From the NCBI RefSeq assembly GCF_029581275.1, contig NZ_CP120742.1:2392501-2456500 (forward strand): DNA of 64,000 bases. Direction: 5' to 3'. Of the stretch, positions 63,280 to 64,000 are shown one piece after another; positions within the stretch are counted from its first letter, which is position 1; every line of letters starts with the position of its first letter. The notes below the pieces were generated by a model. The model did no database searches. It had not been told where the DNA came from and worked only from the letters and a program-made list of their open reading frames with translations. This DNA comes from Micromonospora sp. WMMD1155. GTDB taxonomy: Bacteria > Actinomycetota > Actinomycetes > Mycobacteriales > Micromonosporaceae. The position numbers and the translations under genes are program-made.

Positions 63280-64000
63280 ATGCTCGTATCTCGCCGATCG
63301 CGGGTGGCCACACTGGCCGCCTGCGCGACGATCCTGCTCGCCACAAGCGCCTGCGGGGATGACAAGGCCAAGGAGGCCAGCGCCCAACAGGTGCGTCTCT
63401 ACGGCACGGACGGCAACATGCTCAACTCCTATCCCGCGGAGTTGAAGGAACGCGCGAGCCTCGTGGACGGGATGAAGGGCACCACGCCACTCACCCCGCT
63501 GCCGGACGACTTCAAGAGTCGGCTGAAGGGCGTCGATCCGGCGCTGACGGACTACCTGTATGCCGCCGAGTCGTACGACGCCGTGGTGATCGCCGTGCTC
63601 GCCGCCCAACTGGCCGGGAGCACCGACCCGGCGGCCATCGCGAAGCAGATCGTCGCGGTGACGAACGACGGGCAGCGCTGCGAGGACCCGGCGAGTTGCC
63701 TCGCGCTGGCCCGTAACGGGCAGGACATCGAGTACCGCAGCGTGTCGCTCACCCGGGCGGGCTTCACGGACAAGGGTGAGCCGGCCACCGCGAGCTACGC
63801 CACCCTGACCTTCGACGGGCAGCAGATCAACGACGGCAAGACCGAGTTCGTCGGCGCGGGCATCGAGTCGGCGGCGAGCACCAAGACGCCCCCGAAGCCG
63901 AAGAAGCAGCGCGCGGGTGGAGACCCCGACCAGGAGCCACTGAAGTTGGGCGGCCTGCTGCCGAAGACCGGTGACCTGGCGATCGCGTACCCGCCGATGG
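63280..64000 (+). CDS. Leu/Ile/Val-type substrate-binding lipoprotein with rearranged lobes (partial)
   Basis: The gene runs off the right edge; 240 residues are present. MLVSRRSRVATLAACATIL plus SACGDD is a lipoprotein signal. The following 175 residues resemble the C-terminal lobe of periplasmic-binding-protein type I (LivJ-like): VRLYGTDGNMLNSYPAEL, LYAAESYDAVVIAVLAAQL, ASCLALARNGQDIEY. After a Lys/Pro-rich linker, PLKLGGLLPKTGDLAIAYPPM is the standard start of the N-terminal lobe. The order is thus C-lobe first, then N-lobe, as in a circular permutation or a C-half plus full-length fusion. A GGAGGAAGG site precedes the ATG. It probably feeds an ABC importer of branched-chain amino acids or another amide. 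Confidence 0.75.
   Translation, partial: MLVSRRSRVATLAACATILLATSACGDDKAKEASAQQVRLYGTDGNMLNSYPAELKERASLVDGMKGTTPLTPLPDDFKSRLKGVDPALTDYLYAAESYDAVVIAVLAAQLAGSTDPAAIAKQIVAVTNDGQRCEDPASCLALARNGQDIEYRSVSLTRAGFTDKGEPATASYATLTFDGQQINDGKTEFVGAGIESAASTKTPPKPKKQRAGGDPDQEPLKLGGLLPKTGDLAIAYPPM

Overview
The window reads as chromosomal DNA of a high-GC actinobacterium, most likely Micromonospora or a close relative in the Micromonosporaceae. The grounds are very high G+C with strong third-position G/C bias, frequent GTG starts, many GTGA/ATGA stop-start overlaps, leaderless-looking promoters, the tRNA Glu-Asp-Phe cluster and the gene complement. The genus is inferred from general similarity, not from a search. 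No rRNA, CRISPR array, integrase, transposase or prophage gene was seen.

Layout. 1-9.7 kb: housekeeping and accessory genes: an MFS transporter divergent from a FadR-type regulator, mscL, a repeat-rich gap, a BenE-type permease divergent from an XRE-cupin regulator, a PP2C phosphatase, an Eis-type acetyltransferase, a beta-helix lipoprotein, an epimerase and tRNA-Lys. 9.9-14.3 kb: a HEAT-like small protein, a 952-aa secreted multidomain protein and a NADAR protein. 14.4-19 kb: an IclR regulator, a TTCGAA operator array, a Tat-dependent sugar-binding lipoprotein and one 678-aa polypeptide that fuses both ABC permease halves. 19-25.8 kb: a membrane protein, LtrA with a MarR-GNAT fusion, a zinc-ribbon protein, a GH65 enzyme and a PAP2 phosphatase. 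25.8-36.8 kb: a complete Tad/Flp-type pilus or secretion locus (prepilin peptidase, lipoprotein, secreted protein, SAF/CpaB, TadZ, TadA, TadB, TadC, a small pilin-like protein, three TadE/F/G-like pseudopilins and a LysM membrane protein). 37-49.2 kb: a Rieske protein, an enoyl-CoA hydratase and an alpha-glucan utilisation operon (LacI; binding protein, MalF-type and MalG-type permeases, GH13 glucosidase, secreted GH87-type alpha-1,3-glucanase). 49.4-58.6 kb: a flavoprotein disulfide reductase, a serine hydrolase and a carotenoid/photorepair cluster (phr-crtB divergent from crtE-crtI-idi and a LitR/CarH-like regulator). 58.7-64 kb: a polysaccharide deacetylase, three tRNAs, a frameshifted gene, small genes and the start of an unusual Leu/Ile/Val-type binding protein.

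How the genes work together. The alpha-glucan operon is a self-contained chain: secreted GH87 cuts alpha-1,3-glucan, the binding protein and two permeases import oligosaccharides with an ATPase encoded elsewhere, and GH13 cleaves them inside. The crt/phr cluster joins light protection (carotenoid precursors, photolyase) to a regulator of the B12-photoreceptor family whose ligand set is altered. The Tad locus is ordered by overlapping genes into one long transcription unit.

Most notable: (i) the binding protein at the right edge starts with what looks like the C-terminal lobe of its family and only then enters the N-terminal lobe; (ii) the fused MalF-MalG permease under a TTCGAA operator array; (iii) a 79-bp palindromic repeat family in three copies of identical length; (iv) two related palindromes sharing a TATGACTC core 35 kb apart; (v) loss of the G-x4-E signature in the Tad pilin candidate; (vi) the ligand changes in the LitR-like protein. 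All functions are read from sequence by eye; no database search was possible.
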